A DNA stretch of 64,000 nucleotides, taken from DATCMH01 sp036563505. Its GTDB lineage: Bacteria; Pseudomonadota; Alphaproteobacteria; Rhizobiales; Beijerinckiaceae. The position numbers were made by a program, and so were the translations under genes. Below, in pieces: positions 45,076 to 54,564 of this stretch. Each line of letters begins with the position of its first letter. The stretch's first letter is position 1. Below the pieces are notes generated by a model that was given only the letters and a program-made list of their open reading frames with translations, made no database searches and was not told the DNA's origin. The stretch covers positions 1 to 64,000 of the forward strand of contig DATCMH010000008.1 of assembly GCA_036563505.1 (NCBI GenBank). Reading direction: 5' to 3'.

Positions 45076-46074
45076 ATGGATCCGATCACGTCCGTTTTCG
45101 CCGCCGAGCTGCTGGGCAAGCCCGCCTGGCTCTGGCTCCTGTTCCTCGGGATCGTCGGCGCGCTGCTGGCCTTCGACCTCGGCATCCTGCACAAGAAGGA
45201 CAAGGAGCTCGGCATCGCCGAGAGCCTGAAGCTGTCGGCCTTCTACATTGCCATCGCGGTGGTCTTCGGCGGCTGGATCTGGTGGTCCATGGGACCTGAG
45301 CCGGGCATGCAGTATTTCACCGGCTACGCCATCGAGAAGGCGCTCTCGATCGACAACGTCTTCGTCATCTCCCTCATTTTCGGCACCTTCGCGATCCCGC
45401 CGCGCTACCAGTACCGGGCGCTCGTTTGGGGCATCGTCGCCGTCCTCGTGCTGCGCGGCTTCATGATCGCGGTCGGCGCGGCTCTGGTGCAGCAATACGA
45501 CTGGATCCTGCTGCTCTTCGGCGCCTTCCTCGTGGCGACCGGCATCAAGATGCTGCTCACCGACTCCGAGGCCGACCACGACGTGTCGAAGAACGCCATG
45601 GTGCGCTTTCTCTCGAAGCGGATGCGGGTGACCTCCGAGCTCCACGGCGAGCGCTTCTTCGTGCGCCAGCCCGACCCGACGAGCGGCAAGCCGGTGCTCT
45701 GGGTGACGCCGCTCTTCCTGGCGCTCATCGTGATCAACGTCGCCGACCTCGTCTTCGCGGTCGACTCGGTGCCGGCGATCTTCGCCATCACCACGGACAC
45801 CTACATCGTGTTCACGGCGAACATCATGGCGATCCTCGGTCTGCGCGCCCTCTACTTCGCGCTCGCCGCCATGATCGACCGCTTCGCCTACCTCAAATAT
45901 GCGCTCGCCGGCGTCTTGGTCTTCATCGGCGGCAAGATCTTCTGGAGCTACGCTTACGGCAAGGTCGATCCGGCCCTCTCCCTCGGCGTGACGCTCGCCA
46001 TGATCGCCGCCGGCATCGGGGTGTCGCTCTGGAAGACCCGCGGCATCGCTCCGCGGGAGAGCCAGGCGCTCTGA
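45076..46074 (+). CDS. terC: TerC-family integral membrane protein
   Basis: Protein of 332 residues with nine or so membrane segments. The conserved aspartates are visible in LLAFDLGI, IEKALSIDNVFVISLIF and VADLVFAVDSVPAI, which are TerC marks and probable metal ligands. Relatives act in tellurite resistance, manganese export or membrane-protein metalation. The long structured leader upstream suggests RNA-level control. GTG-start zeta-type gene follows 70 bases downstream. Confidence 0.92.
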   Translation: MDPITSVFAAELLGKPAWLWLLFLGIVGALLAFDLGILHKKDKELGIAESLKLSAFYIAIAVVFGGWIWWSMGPEPGMQYFTGYAIEKALSIDNVFVISLIFGTFAIPPRYQYRALVWGIVAVLVLRGFMIAVGAALVQQYDWILLLFGAFLVATGIKMLLTDSEADHDVSKNAMVRFLSKRMRVTSELHGERFFVRQPDPTSGKPVLWVTPLFLALIVINVADLVFAVDSVPAIFAITTDTYIVFTANIMAILGLRALYFALAAMIDRFAYLKYALAGVLVFIGGKIFWSYAYGKVDPALSLGVTLAMIAAGIGVSLWKTRGIAPRESQAL

Positions 46075-46144
46075 CACGCTCTGACGCTCTCCGATCTCCT
46101 CGGCCGGTCCGCTCCCGGACCGGCCGCCCGACAGGAGCTCTCTC

Positions 46145-46486
46145 GTGACCATCCACGCTTCATCAATGTCCCCGAGCCGCTCGACCACCCCGGACGCGTC
46201 CGCTTGGTGCATCGACGCGGATACCCGCGACAACGTCATCGCCCGCCGCAACGTGCTCGCCGCTCTGTGGGCCGGCGAGCTCATGAGTCTGCCCGATCCC
46301 GCCCGCACGGCCTACGCGGTCGAGGTGCATCTCGCCGATTACGAGGTGAGCGGCGACGCGGACGTGGTCGCCAAGATCGCGCGCGACCTCAACGCCAAGG
46401 GCGTGGCCATCTCGGCCGGTGCCGTGCGCGAGAAGCTCTGCGCGTTTCACCGCCAGGCCTTGATGCAGCTCGGCGCCACCGACTAG
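46145..46486 (+). CDS. DUF1476 / ATP synthase zeta-subunit-like protein
   Basis: Protein of 113 residues. From about residue 27 it follows the DUF1476 zeta pattern: ARRNVLAALWAGELMSL, YAVEVHLADYEVSGDADVV, and a C-terminal GVAISAGAVREKL. The family binds and inhibits the alphaproteobacterial F1 ATPase. The inhibitory N-terminal segment, which in typical zeta starts with FDDRE and KFAHDEE, is replaced by an unrelated Ser/Pro-rich stretch. So this is a divergent paralogue. GTG start with AGGAG upstream. Confidence 0.8.
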   Translation: MTIHASSMSPSRSTTPDASAWCIDADTRDNVIARRNVLAALWAGELMSLPDPARTAYAVEVHLADYEVSGDADVVAKIARDLNAKGVAISAGAVREKLCAFHRQALMQLGATD

Positions 46487-46496
46487 GACGGCTGCG

Positions 46497-47396
46497 TCAG
46501 CGGTCCGGGGCGGACGAGGCCTGCGCGCCGAGGGAATGCACGATGTGGTCAGCGAGAAGTTCGGCGGGGCGGGAGAGCGCGCCGGGCGCGCGGTAGAGAA
46601 CGATCTCGGTGTCGGGCAGGGCGGGCAGGCCGTGCTCGGCCCGGGCGAGGGTGACGAGATCCGCCGGCACCATCTCGCGGGGCAGGACCGTGACCCCCAA
46701 GCCCGCCCGCACCGCCGCCTGGAGCCCGGCGAGGCTTGGGCTCGTATAGGCGATGCGCCACGGGCGCCCCGCCGCGTCGAGGCTCGCCAGCGCCCCCTTG
46801 CGATAGACGTCCGGCACGGGCGCGAGCACGAGAGGCAAGGGCTCCTCCGGGCTCAGGGCCAGCCGCGGCGAGGAGACCCAGACCAGGCGCTCGCGCCAGA
46901 CGCCGACGCCCGTCCCGGCGCTGCCCTGGGGCGCCCGCTTGAACAGCACGAGGTCGTACTGGCCCTTGGCGAAGCCGTCGAGCAGGTTGACGGTGAAGTC
47001 GCAGTTCACCTCCAGCGCCACGCGGGGATGGGCGCGGGCGAAGCGGGCGAGCACGTCGGGGAGATGGGCGGTGGCGAAATCCTCCGGCGTCCCGAGGCGC
47101 ACCGTGCCGGCGGCGTCCGGCTCCATCAGGCGCGCGCGCGCCTCGTCCCCGAGCCGCAGGATCTGCCGCGCATAGGTGAGCAGGATCTCGCCGTCGGGGG
47201 TGAGCCTGAGGTCGCGCCCCGGCTCGCGCTCGAACACGCGCCTCCCTAAGCCGTCCTCGAGCTTCTTGATCTGCAGCGAGACGGTCGATTGCGTGCGCCC
47301 GACCCGCTCGGCGGCCCGCGTGAAGCCGCCGCTGTCGACGATGGCCGCGAAAGTGCGCAGCAGGTCGAGGTCGAAGGGCGGGAGCGGGGTGGGCAT
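46497..47396 (-). CDS. LysR-family transcriptional regulator
   Basis: Regulator of 299 residues. An N-terminal winged helix-turn-helix (about 8-66, DLLRTFAAIVDSGGFTRAAE then STVSLQIKKLE) is followed by a periplasmic-binding-like effector domain. Target genes are unknown. It converges on the zeta-like gene, with 10 bases between stops, and lies downstream of the pilus operon on the same strand. Confidence 0.92.
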   Translation of the reverse strand: MPTPLPPFDLDLLRTFAAIVDSGGFTRAAERVGRTQSTVSLQIKKLEDGLGRRVFEREPGRDLRLTPDGEILLTYARQILRLGDEARARLMEPDAAGTVRLGTPEDFATAHLPDVLARFARAHPRVALEVNCDFTVNLLDGFAKGQYDLVLFKRAPQGSAGTGVGVWRERLVWVSSPRLALSPEEPLPLVLAPVPDVYRKGALASLDAAGRPWRIAYTSPSLAGLQAAVRAGLGVTVLPREMVPADLVTLARAEHGLPALPDTEIVLYRAPGALSRPAELLADHIVHSLGAQASSAPDR

Positions 47397-47502
47397 CGGG
47401 CCTCCGTCGCGTTCGTCGAGGCCAAGGAGGCCATCATCCCGGGCCCATCGGCGATCGGCGCGGGAAGGGCAGCCTCGTCCGTCGCGGGCCGCCCGGCTCC
47501 GC

Positions 47503-48480
47503 CTACTTGATGTTCATCGCCTGGATGATCGCCGGGGTCATGATCACGGCGAAGAGCACGGGCAGGAAGAACAGAATCATCGGCACGGTGAGCTTGGGCG
47601 GCAGGCCGGCGGCCTTCTTCTCGGCCTCGTTCATGCGCTGGTCGCGGCTCTCCTGCGCCAGGACGCGCAGGGCCACGCCAAGCGGCGTGCCGTAGCGCTC
47701 CGCCTGGGTCAGCGCCGTACACACCGCCTTCACCGCATCGAGATCGGTGCGCATCGCCAGATTCTCGTAGGCTGAGCGCCGGTCGGGCAGGTAGGACAGC
47801 TCCGCCGTGGTGAGCGCCATCTCCTCCGCCAGCGGCACTGAGTTCGTTCCGACCTCCTGGCTGATGCGCCGGAACGCCTGCTCGATCGACATGCCCGACT
47901 CGACGCAGATCAGCATCAAGTCGAGGGAGTCGGGCCAAGCCTTGCGGATCGAGACCTGGCGCTTCTGGATCGTGTTGGAGAGGTAGAGCTCCGGCGCCTT
48001 CACGCCGAGATAGACCGCGAAGAGCACGGCGCCGGCGCGGATGATGAACGGCTGGTCGAGAACCTGAAGGACGAAGACGTAGAAGGCGGCGAACAGGCCG
48101 AGGCCGATGGGCATCGCGAGCCGGAAGAACAGGAAGGCGATCTCGGCCTGCGGGCCGCGGTGGCCGGCGCGGAGCAGCTGGCGCTTGGCGGTCTCCGTGC
48201 CGAGCCAGTCACCGAGTTTCAGCTGGTCCACCACCTGCTTCATGTAGGCCTTGGGCGCCTGCCGCAGCGACGCCTTCGCCTCGCCCTTCTGGAGGCGCTC
48301 GCGTTCACGGGCGCGGATCTTCTCGCGCTCGGTCGCCACCGCCTTCATCCGGCGGTTGAGGCCGTCGCCTTCGACGAGCGGCATGGCGATGGTGAGCACC
48401 GTCGCGCCCGCGGCCACGGCAACGAGAATCATCGCCATGAACTGCGGGTCGGTGAGCTTCTGCATGATGAGGGCGAGCAT
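47503..48480 (-). CDS. tadC: Tad pilus inner-membrane protein TadC
   Basis: Type II secretion F-domain protein of 325 residues, with several membrane segments near residues 14-33, 125-170 and 305-325. The T2SSF domain reads LDLMLICVESGMSIEQAFRRISQE. Together with TadB it forms the platform on which the CpaF ATPase acts. Last recognised gene of the pilus operon; tadD is not seen after it. Confidence 0.93.
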   Translation of the reverse strand: MLALIMQKLTDPQFMAMILVAVAAGATVLTIAMPLVEGDGLNRRMKAVATEREKIRARERERLQKGEAKASLRQAPKAYMKQVVDQLKLGDWLGTETAKRQLLRAGHRGPQAEIAFLFFRLAMPIGLGLFAAFYVFVLQVLDQPFIIRAGAVLFAVYLGVKAPELYLSNTIQKRQVSIRKAWPDSLDLMLICVESGMSIEQAFRRISQEVGTNSVPLAEEMALTTAELSYLPDRRSAYENLAMRTDLDAVKAVCTALTQAERYGTPLGVALRVLAQESRDQRMNEAEKKAAGLPPKLTVPMILFFLPVLFAVIMTPAIIQAMNIK

Positions 48481-48511
48481 CGGTCCTGGCCTTTCCTGGC
48501 GCCGTTCGCCG

Positions 48512-49483
48512 TCAGATCTCGAAGTTGATCATGCGCTTCATCACGAAAACACCCATCGCCATCCAGCACGCCGAGATCACCATCACGAACTGGCCCGTGG
48601 GGTGCTGCCACAGGATCTCGATATAGGCCGGGCTCGAGATGTAGGTGAGCAGCCCCACGATGAAGGGCAGGGAGGCGATGATCCCGGCCGAAGACTTGGC
48701 CTCCATGCTCATCGCCTTGACCTTGCCCTTCATCTTCTTGCGCTCGCGCAGCACCTTGGAGAGGTTGCCTAAGGCCTCCGACAGGTTGCCGCCGGATTTC
48801 GCCTGGATGCCGAGCACGATGGCGAAGAAGTTGGATTCAGGAACCGGCACCCGCTCGTAGAGCTTGGCGACGCTCTCCGGGATCGAGATCCCGAGTGCTT
48901 GGCCCTCGACGATCTGACGGAACTCCGAGCGCACCGGCTCGCGGGCTTCCGCCGCCACGATGCGGATGCAGTCGTTGAGCGGCAGGCCCGAGCGGATGCC
49001 GCGCACGATGACGTCCATCGCGTTGGGCAATTCCTCGAGGAAACGGTTGATGCGGCGGTTCTTGAGGAAGCTCAGGATCCAGCGCGGCAGGCCGACGCCC
49101 CCGGCGAAGAGCCCGGCCGCGGCGACGAGCGGGTTGCCGTTGAGCACGAGCAGGGTAAGGCCGAAGGCGATGCCGAGCAGGGCACTGAAGAGGAAGAACT
49201 TGGTCTTGGTCCAGGTGAGACCCGCCTGGGCGATGCGTCCTTCGAGAGTGAGCTTGTCCTTGGATCTCTGCTTCGTCTCGAGGTCCTTGAGGCTCTGGGC
49301 CACCTGCTCGCGCCGGTTAACGGACGTCATGGCGCCGCGGCGGTCCGCCTTGGCGCCGATGAGCGCCTGCTGGCGCTTCTCCGCCCGTGCGTCGCCGGAG
49401 ATCAGGGGATAGACGAAGACGTAGGCCACGCCTCCCGCGGCGAGCGCCACGAGAGCGCCGACGGCGACTTGCGTCGAGATCAT
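48512..49483 (-). CDS. tadB: Tad pilus inner-membrane protein TadB
   Basis: T2SSF-domain protein of 323 residues. Hydrophobic segments at about 8-27 and 98-133 precede the F domain, with PNAMDVIVRGIRSGLPLNDCIR and NFFAIVLGIQAKSGGNLSEAL, typical of TadB. Two C-terminal membrane segments follow. It lies 31 bases upstream of tadC. Confidence 0.93.
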   Translation of the reverse strand: MISTQVAVGALVALAAGGVAYVFVYPLISGDARAEKRQQALIGAKADRRGAMTSVNRREQVAQSLKDLETKQRSKDKLTLEGRIAQAGLTWTKTKFFLFSALLGIAFGLTLLVLNGNPLVAAAGLFAGGVGLPRWILSFLKNRRINRFLEELPNAMDVIVRGIRSGLPLNDCIRIVAAEAREPVRSEFRQIVEGQALGISIPESVAKLYERVPVPESNFFAIVLGIQAKSGGNLSEALGNLSKVLRERKKMKGKVKAMSMEAKSSAGIIASLPFIVGLLTYISSPAYIEILWQHPTGQFVMVISACWMAMGVFVMKRMINFEI

Positions 49484-49505
49484 CGCGGCGGTCCTCCAGC
49501 CTTCA

Positions 49506-50951
49506 TCACGTCGTGCCCTGCGCCTCGAGGGCGTCGAGGGCGACGGCGAGCTTCTTGTCCTCGCCGTAGTAGCGGGCGCGTTCCCAGAAGCGCGGCCTTC
49601 CGATGCCGGTCGACTTGTGCACGCCGATGAGCTTGCCCGAGGCGTCCTCGCCGTCGATGTCGTAGACCACCACGTCCTGGGTGATGATGACGTCGCCCTC
49701 CATGCCCATCACCTCCGTGACGTGGGTGATGCGCCGCGAGCCGTCGCGCAGGCGCGCCGCCTGGATGATGACGTCGACGGAGGAGGTGATCATCTCGCGG
49801 ATGGTGCGGGAGGGCAGCGAGAAGCCGCCCATGGTGATCATGGACTCGATGCGCGACAGGCACTCGCGGGGCGAGTTGGCGTGGAGCGTGCCCATGGAAC
49901 CGTCGTGGCCCGTGTTCATGGCCTGCAGGAGGTCGAAGGCCTCCGGGCCGCGCACCTCGCCGACGATGATCCGCTCGGGGCGCATGCGCAGGCAGTTGCG
50001 CACGAGGTCGCGCATGGTGACCTGGCCCTGGCCCTCGAGGTTGGGAGGCCGCGTCTCCAGGCGCACCACGTGGGGCTGCTGCAGCTGGAGCTCGGCCGCG
50101 TCCTCGCAGGTGATGACGCGCTCGTCATTCTCGATATATGCTGTCAGGCAGTTGAGCAGAGTCGTCTTGCCTGAACCAGTGCCGCCGGAGATCACCACGT
50201 TGCAGCGCACCTTGCCGATGATCTTCAGGATCTCGGCACCGGGCGCCGAGATGGCGCCGAACTTCACGAGCTGGTCGAGGGTGAGCTTGTCCTTCTTGAA
50301 CTTACGGATGGTGAGGGTGGGCCCGTCGATGGCGAGCGGGGGCGCGATGACGTTGACGCGCGACCCGTCGGGCAGGCGCGCGTCGCAGATCGGCGAGGAT
50401 TCGTCGACGCGCCGGCCCACCTGGCTCACGATGCGCTGGCAGATGTTCATGAGCTGCTGATTGTCGCGAAAGCGCACGCTGGTGAGCTGGATCTTGCCCG
50501 ATACCTCGATGAAGGTGCGGCTCGCGCCGTTGACCATGATGTCAGCGATGTCGTCGCGGGCGAGCAGGGGCTCGAGCGGTCCGTAGCCGAGGACGTCGTT
50601 GCAGATATCGTCGAGGATCTCCTCCTGCTCCGCGATCGACATGACCACGTTCTTGAGCGAGATGATCTCGCCGACGATGTCGCGGATCTCCTCCCGCGCG
50701 GCGTCCGGCTCCAGGCGCGAGAGCTGGGCGAGGTCGATCGCCTCGATCAGCGCTCCGAACACCATGCTCTTGGTCTGGTAGTACTCCTCCGACTTCTTGG
50801 CCTCGGGCGCTGGCGCGGCGACGGTGGGGATCGCGCGGGCGCGGCCCTCCTCCGGCTCAGGAAAAGCGGGGGACGCGGCCGGGCTCGGCGCGGACGCGCG
50901 GGCGGGGTTCAGACCCGACGGCGGCTGGGCGGTGGCGCGCTTGCCGAACAT
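49506..50951 (-). CDS. cpaF: Tad pilus assembly ATPase CpaF/TadA
   Basis: GspE/VirB11-type hexameric ATPase of 481 residues. Walker A is GGTGSGKT at 256-263, an Asp box reads ITCEDAAELQL, and GEVRGPEAFDLLQAMNTGHDG carries Walker B and the His box. An N-terminal Pro/Ala-rich segment of 50 residues is disordered-looking and typical. Powers pilus extension and retraction. Confidence 0.96.
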   Translation of the reverse strand: MFGKRATAQPPSGLNPARASAPSPAASPAFPEPEEGRARAIPTVAAPAPEAKKSEEYYQTKSMVFGALIEAIDLAQLSRLEPDAAREEIRDIVGEIISLKNVVMSIAEQEEILDDICNDVLGYGPLEPLLARDDIADIMVNGASRTFIEVSGKIQLTSVRFRDNQQLMNICQRIVSQVGRRVDESSPICDARLPDGSRVNVIAPPLAIDGPTLTIRKFKKDKLTLDQLVKFGAISAPGAEILKIIGKVRCNVVISGGTGSGKTTLLNCLTAYIENDERVITCEDAAELQLQQPHVVRLETRPPNLEGQGQVTMRDLVRNCLRMRPERIIVGEVRGPEAFDLLQAMNTGHDGSMGTLHANSPRECLSRIESMITMGGFSLPSRTIREMITSSVDVIIQAARLRDGSRRITHVTEVMGMEGDVIITQDVVVYDIDGEDASGKLIGVHKSTGIGRPRFWERARYYGEDKKLAVALDALEAQGTT

Positions 50952-50986
50952 GACGCGGGAAGCCTCCTAAAGGAGCGGGCCGGCCC

Positions 50987-52231
50987 TCACGACGCCTTGC
51001 GCCGGGAGAGCTTGGCCAGGATGGGGTCGAAGAGCCCGGCGCGGCCGCGCTTGGGCTCGGCGCGGCCGGTCAGCGAGGCGGCGAGGTCGGAGAACAGCTC
51101 CGCCACCTTGGCCCCGCCCTGCACCTCGGCGATCATCTGGCCGTTGTTGGCCGCGGTGCCGAAGAGCTGGCCGTCGAAGGGCACAACGGTGCCGATCTCC
51201 GTGCCGAGCGCCTTGGCGAAATCGGCCACGCCGATCTCGGGGCGCTTGGGCACCCCGGCTTGGTTGAGCACCACCTTGGGCTGGCGATCGTTGGGGCGGC
51301 TCTGGCGCAGGCTGTCGTAGAGGTTCTTGGTGTTGCGCAGCGACGCGAGTTCGGGCGCCGCCACGATCACGATCTGATCGGCCCCGACGAGGGTCCGGCG
51401 CGCCCAGGCCGTCCAGACATGCGGCATGTCGAGGATGATGGTGGTGACCGAGGCGCGCAGGATGTCGACAAGGCCGTCGACCGCCGTCTCGGGCAGGTCG
51501 ACGGTGCGGTCGAGGAGCGCCGGCGCTGCCAGCAGGCTGAGGTGGTCGCTGCACTTCGAGAGCAGCCGATCGACGAGGTTGGCGTCAAGGCGGTCGGGGG
51601 CGAAGATCGCCTCGGCGATCCCCTGCGGCGGGTCCTGGTTGAAGTCGAGCCCCGCAGTGCCGAAGGCGATGTCGAGGTCGGCGATGACGGTGGAGGTTTT
51701 CAGACTCGTCGACACCGCCCAGGCGAGATTGTGGGCGACGGTGGAGGCGCCGACACCGCCCTTGGCGCCGACGACCGCGATGGTCCGTCCGACGGGGTCG
51801 GCCCCCGGCGCGGCGAAGAGTTCGGAGATCGACGCCACCACGTCGAGCACCGCCACGGGAGCGATCAGGTAATCGCTCACCCCGCGGCGCATCAGCTCGC
51901 GGTAGAGCACCACGTCGTTGACATGGCCGACGGCGAGCACCCGGGTGCCCGGATCACAGAACTCGGCGAGCGTGTCGAGCGGCCCGAGGAGCGAGGAGCG
52001 CTCGCCATGGGATTCGAGGATGATGACGTTGGGCGTCGGCGCGTTGCGAAAAGCTTCCACCGCCGCGGCGGGGCCGCCCATCTGCACTTTGACGTGCGTC
52101 TTGAGCATACGCCGGTCGGCCGCCGCCGCCTGGATCACGGCGGCGACGTCGGCAGTTTCGCAAAAGGCCTGGATCGTCACCCGGGGCACGGGCGCGATCA
52201 CGCGGTCCTCGGAGTCCCTCACGTCGGACAT
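50987..52231 (-). CDS. cpaE: Pilus assembly protein CpaE (TadZ)
   Basis: ParA/MinD-like ATPase of 414 residues. An N-terminal receiver-like domain (about 15-140) lacks an obvious phospho-aspartate. The deviant Walker A is KGGVGAST at 157-164. TadZ proteins mark the polar site for pilus assembly. Between cpaD and cpaF. Confidence 0.95.
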   Translation of the reverse strand: MSDVRDSEDRVIAPVPRVTIQAFCETADVAAVIQAAAADRRMLKTHVKVQMGGPAAAVEAFRNAPTPNVIILESHGERSSLLGPLDTLAEFCDPGTRVLAVGHVNDVVLYRELMRRGVSDYLIAPVAVLDVVASISELFAAPGADPVGRTIAVVGAKGGVGASTVAHNLAWAVSTSLKTSTVIADLDIAFGTAGLDFNQDPPQGIAEAIFAPDRLDANLVDRLLSKCSDHLSLLAAPALLDRTVDLPETAVDGLVDILRASVTTIILDMPHVWTAWARRTLVGADQIVIVAAPELASLRNTKNLYDSLRQSRPNDRQPKVVLNQAGVPKRPEIGVADFAKALGTEIGTVVPFDGQLFGTAANNGQMIAEVQGGAKVAELFSDLAASLTGRAEPKRGRAGLFDPILAKLSRRKAS

Positions 52232-52255
52232 GGTGGTTCGCCTCTGAGAACGGCC

Positions 52256-53011
52256 CTACTGGCCGAAACTGCTGATCTTGCCTTTTTCATCTTGACGGTA
52301 CGTCGTTGACGGATCCTTGCCCTGACGGATGCTCTCAAAGTCCCGGCTGCGCCGGACCGTGTCGATGCGGCCCTCCTGGCGGCCTCGGACGAGATCAACG
52401 GGGTCGGCGACCTGGGCCGCGACGTTGGTCTGCATGGCGCAGCCGAAGTTCCAGTAGGTTTCGTTGCGGTTATTGAACCCTGCGTCGCTGACTCCGAGGT
52501 CCTGAGGCCAGAGCCCGCATTTGGACTCGACTTTGGCCTTCAGTCTCTGGAAAGACAGGCGGACCGGTGCCGCGGCCATCGGATCGGCGGGAACGTAGGA
52601 CGCGACGGAGAGGTGCGCGCTCGGCACGCCGCCCGCCGCGAGGGCCGCGCGGATGCCGTCGAGCGTCATGTGGAGCGAGAGCGCGTGGCGCGTTCCGGCC
52701 GGCGCCTGAGCGACCAGCGCGCCCTGGCCGTAGCGGCGGTACTCCTCCGCGAAGGCCCGCACGTCGTCGCGCTGTCGGGGGTCGAGCCCGCCGGCGGAGG
52801 TGACGAACACGTCGAGCGTCCGGGCGCTCTCGGCGAGCACGATCGGGTGGCGCTGGGGCACGTCGTGCGGATAGGTGGAGCCGGTCACGGCCCGGTCGGC
52901 GGCGCAGGCGCTTAAGCCTGCGGCAAGACCGACGGCGGCGAGGCGGGCGGCGGCCCGGGGGGCGGCGGAGATCATGGCGTGGGTCCTCGCGGTCGGTGCG
53001 CGGCGGGTCAT
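52256..53011 (-). CDS. cpaD: Pilus biogenesis lipoprotein CpaD
   Basis: Lipoprotein of 251 residues. A signal segment ends in the lipobox LSAC. CpaD signature text includes YPHDVPQRHPIVLAE and NFGCAMQTNVAAQVADPVDLVRGR. It is thought to assist the secretin in the outer membrane. The ATG at 53011 lies 11 bases after the cpaC stop with AAGGGG upstream; an internal ATG at 52975 with GAGGA is possible. Confidence 0.93.
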   Translation of the reverse strand: MTRRAPTARTHAMISAAPRAAARLAAVGLAAGLSACAADRAVTGSTYPHDVPQRHPIVLAESARTLDVFVTSAGGLDPRQRDDVRAFAEEYRRYGQGALVAQAPAGTRHALSLHMTLDGIRAALAAGGVPSAHLSVASYVPADPMAAAPVRLSFQRLKAKVESKCGLWPQDLGVSDAGFNNRNETYWNFGCAMQTNVAAQVADPVDLVRGRQEGRIDTVRRSRDFESIRQGKDPSTTYRQDEKGKISSFGQ

Positions 53012-53022
53012 CGAGCGCCCCT

Positions 53023-54537
53023 TCAGTCGTTGATGAAGCCGAAGCGGCCCTTGAGCGCCGCGCCGGGCGGGGGCGCGCCGGCGACGCCGTAAAGGCGATT
53101 GAGCCGTCCGAGCAGCACGGTCTGAGCGTCGCTCGCCTCGACAAAGCCGTCGTCGGGACGCGCCACCTCCTTGGCCTCCATCGCCTTCGCGATGTAGGGC
53201 GTGACCAGAATCATCAGCTCCGTCTCCTTGCGCTGGTACTCGCGGGAGCGGAACAGGGTGCCGAGCACGGGCAGATTGAGCAGGCCTGGGATGCCGTTCA
53301 CGGCCGCGTTGCTCGACTGCTGCAGGAGGCCCGCCGACATGATCGTCGCGCCCGACGCGAGCTCGACTGTGGTTTCCGTGCGGCGGACCTTGAAGCCGAA
53401 GACGCTGATGCCGCTGAGGGTGACCCGGCTCTCGGGATCGATCTCGGACACCTCGGTGTTCACCCGCAGGCTGATGCGGTTCTCGGACACCACGACGGGG
53501 GTGAAGTTGAGGGAAACGCCGTAGGGCTTGAACTCGACGCCGACGGTGCAGGCGCGGCCGACGATCGAGCAGTCGGAACTGCGCGGAACGGGCACCTCAC
53601 CGCCGGCTTTGAAGCTCGCCGACTCGCCCGAGATCGCGGTCAGCGTCGGCTGGGCCAGGACGCGCGAGACACCGGCCCGCTCGAAGGCGCGCAAGGTCGC
53701 GTCCACGTTCGGCAGGCTCCCTTTGCCGAAACCATTAACGGTGTTGTTCAGAATACGATCGATGACTTGGCCGGTCACAGGATTGATTTGCTCTTTGTAG
53801 ACCGACTCGGGGAAGGGAGAGACGTTCAGTGGAAACGGCGGCGCGCTGTTGAAACGAAAGTTGCCGAAGTTCGCGTGCGTCTCGACTCCGAACTGCTTCA
53901 GCACCGCGCGCCCGACCTCGGCGACGGTGACGCGCAGCATCACCTGATCCCGTCCCTTGATCGTGAGGCCGTTAATCACGGCGCCCTTCACGTTCGTCTG
54001 GCCGACGAAGGCGTTGGCGATATCGGCGGCCTGCTGGGCTTCGCCCGCCGAATTGACGGTGCCCGTCATGAGGACGGAGTCGCCCGCCGGTTTGATCTCG
54101 ATATTGGCGTGGGGAAGCGTGGCGCGCAGCGTCTGCTTCAGCACGTTGAGGTCGCGCCCGACATTGACCTCCAGCGCCGCGATCTGCTTGCCGTCCGCGT
54201 CCATGACGAAGATGGAGGTGGCGCCGTTCTCCATGCCGATGACGAAGAGCTTGCGAGTGGACCGCACCACCGCATTCGCCACCTTGGGATTGGCGACGAA
54301 GATCTCCTTGGCGTCGCGGGGCAGGTCCACGATCACAGAGCGGCCGATGGAGATCTCCATGCGCCGGGCGACCGCCTGCTCGTGGGCGCCCACGCTCACC
54401 ACCGGAGCCGGGGCGACGAGGCCCGAGCTCTTGCCGGCGGCGCCGAGGTCCTGCGCCAGCGCGCCGCCAGTGAGAAGGGCGCTCGCGGCGAGGAGGGCCA
54501 GGGTGGCGGCCCCCGAGCGGAGAGAGGATGCGGTCAT
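53023..54537 (-). CDS. cpaC: Pilus secretin CpaC (RcpA)
   Basis: Outer-membrane secretin of 504 residues. A signal peptide (1-28) precedes a pilus-assembly N-terminal domain (about 53-125), a BON-like domain, and the secretin domain with VLAQPTLTAISGESASFKAGGEVPVP and LRVNTEVSEID. Forms the exit channel for the Flp pilus. Confidence 0.96.
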   Translation of the reverse strand: MTASSLRSGAATLALLAASALLTGGALAQDLGAAGKSSGLVAPAPVVSVGAHEQAVARRMEISIGRSVIVDLPRDAKEIFVANPKVANAVVRSTRKLFVIGMENGATSIFVMDADGKQIAALEVNVGRDLNVLKQTLRATLPHANIEIKPAGDSVLMTGTVNSAGEAQQAADIANAFVGQTNVKGAVINGLTIKGRDQVMLRVTVAEVGRAVLKQFGVETHANFGNFRFNSAPPFPLNVSPFPESVYKEQINPVTGQVIDRILNNTVNGFGKGSLPNVDATLRAFERAGVSRVLAQPTLTAISGESASFKAGGEVPVPRSSDCSIVGRACTVGVEFKPYGVSLNFTPVVVSENRISLRVNTEVSEIDPESRVTLSGISVFGFKVRRTETTVELASGATIMSAGLLQQSSNAAVNGIPGLLNLPVLGTLFRSREYQRKETELMILVTPYIAKAMEAKEVARPDDGFVEASDAQTVLLGRLNRLYGVAGAPPPGAALKGRFGFIND

Positions 54538-54564
54538 AAATTTATCTTCCTCGTCTGCGGGCGC

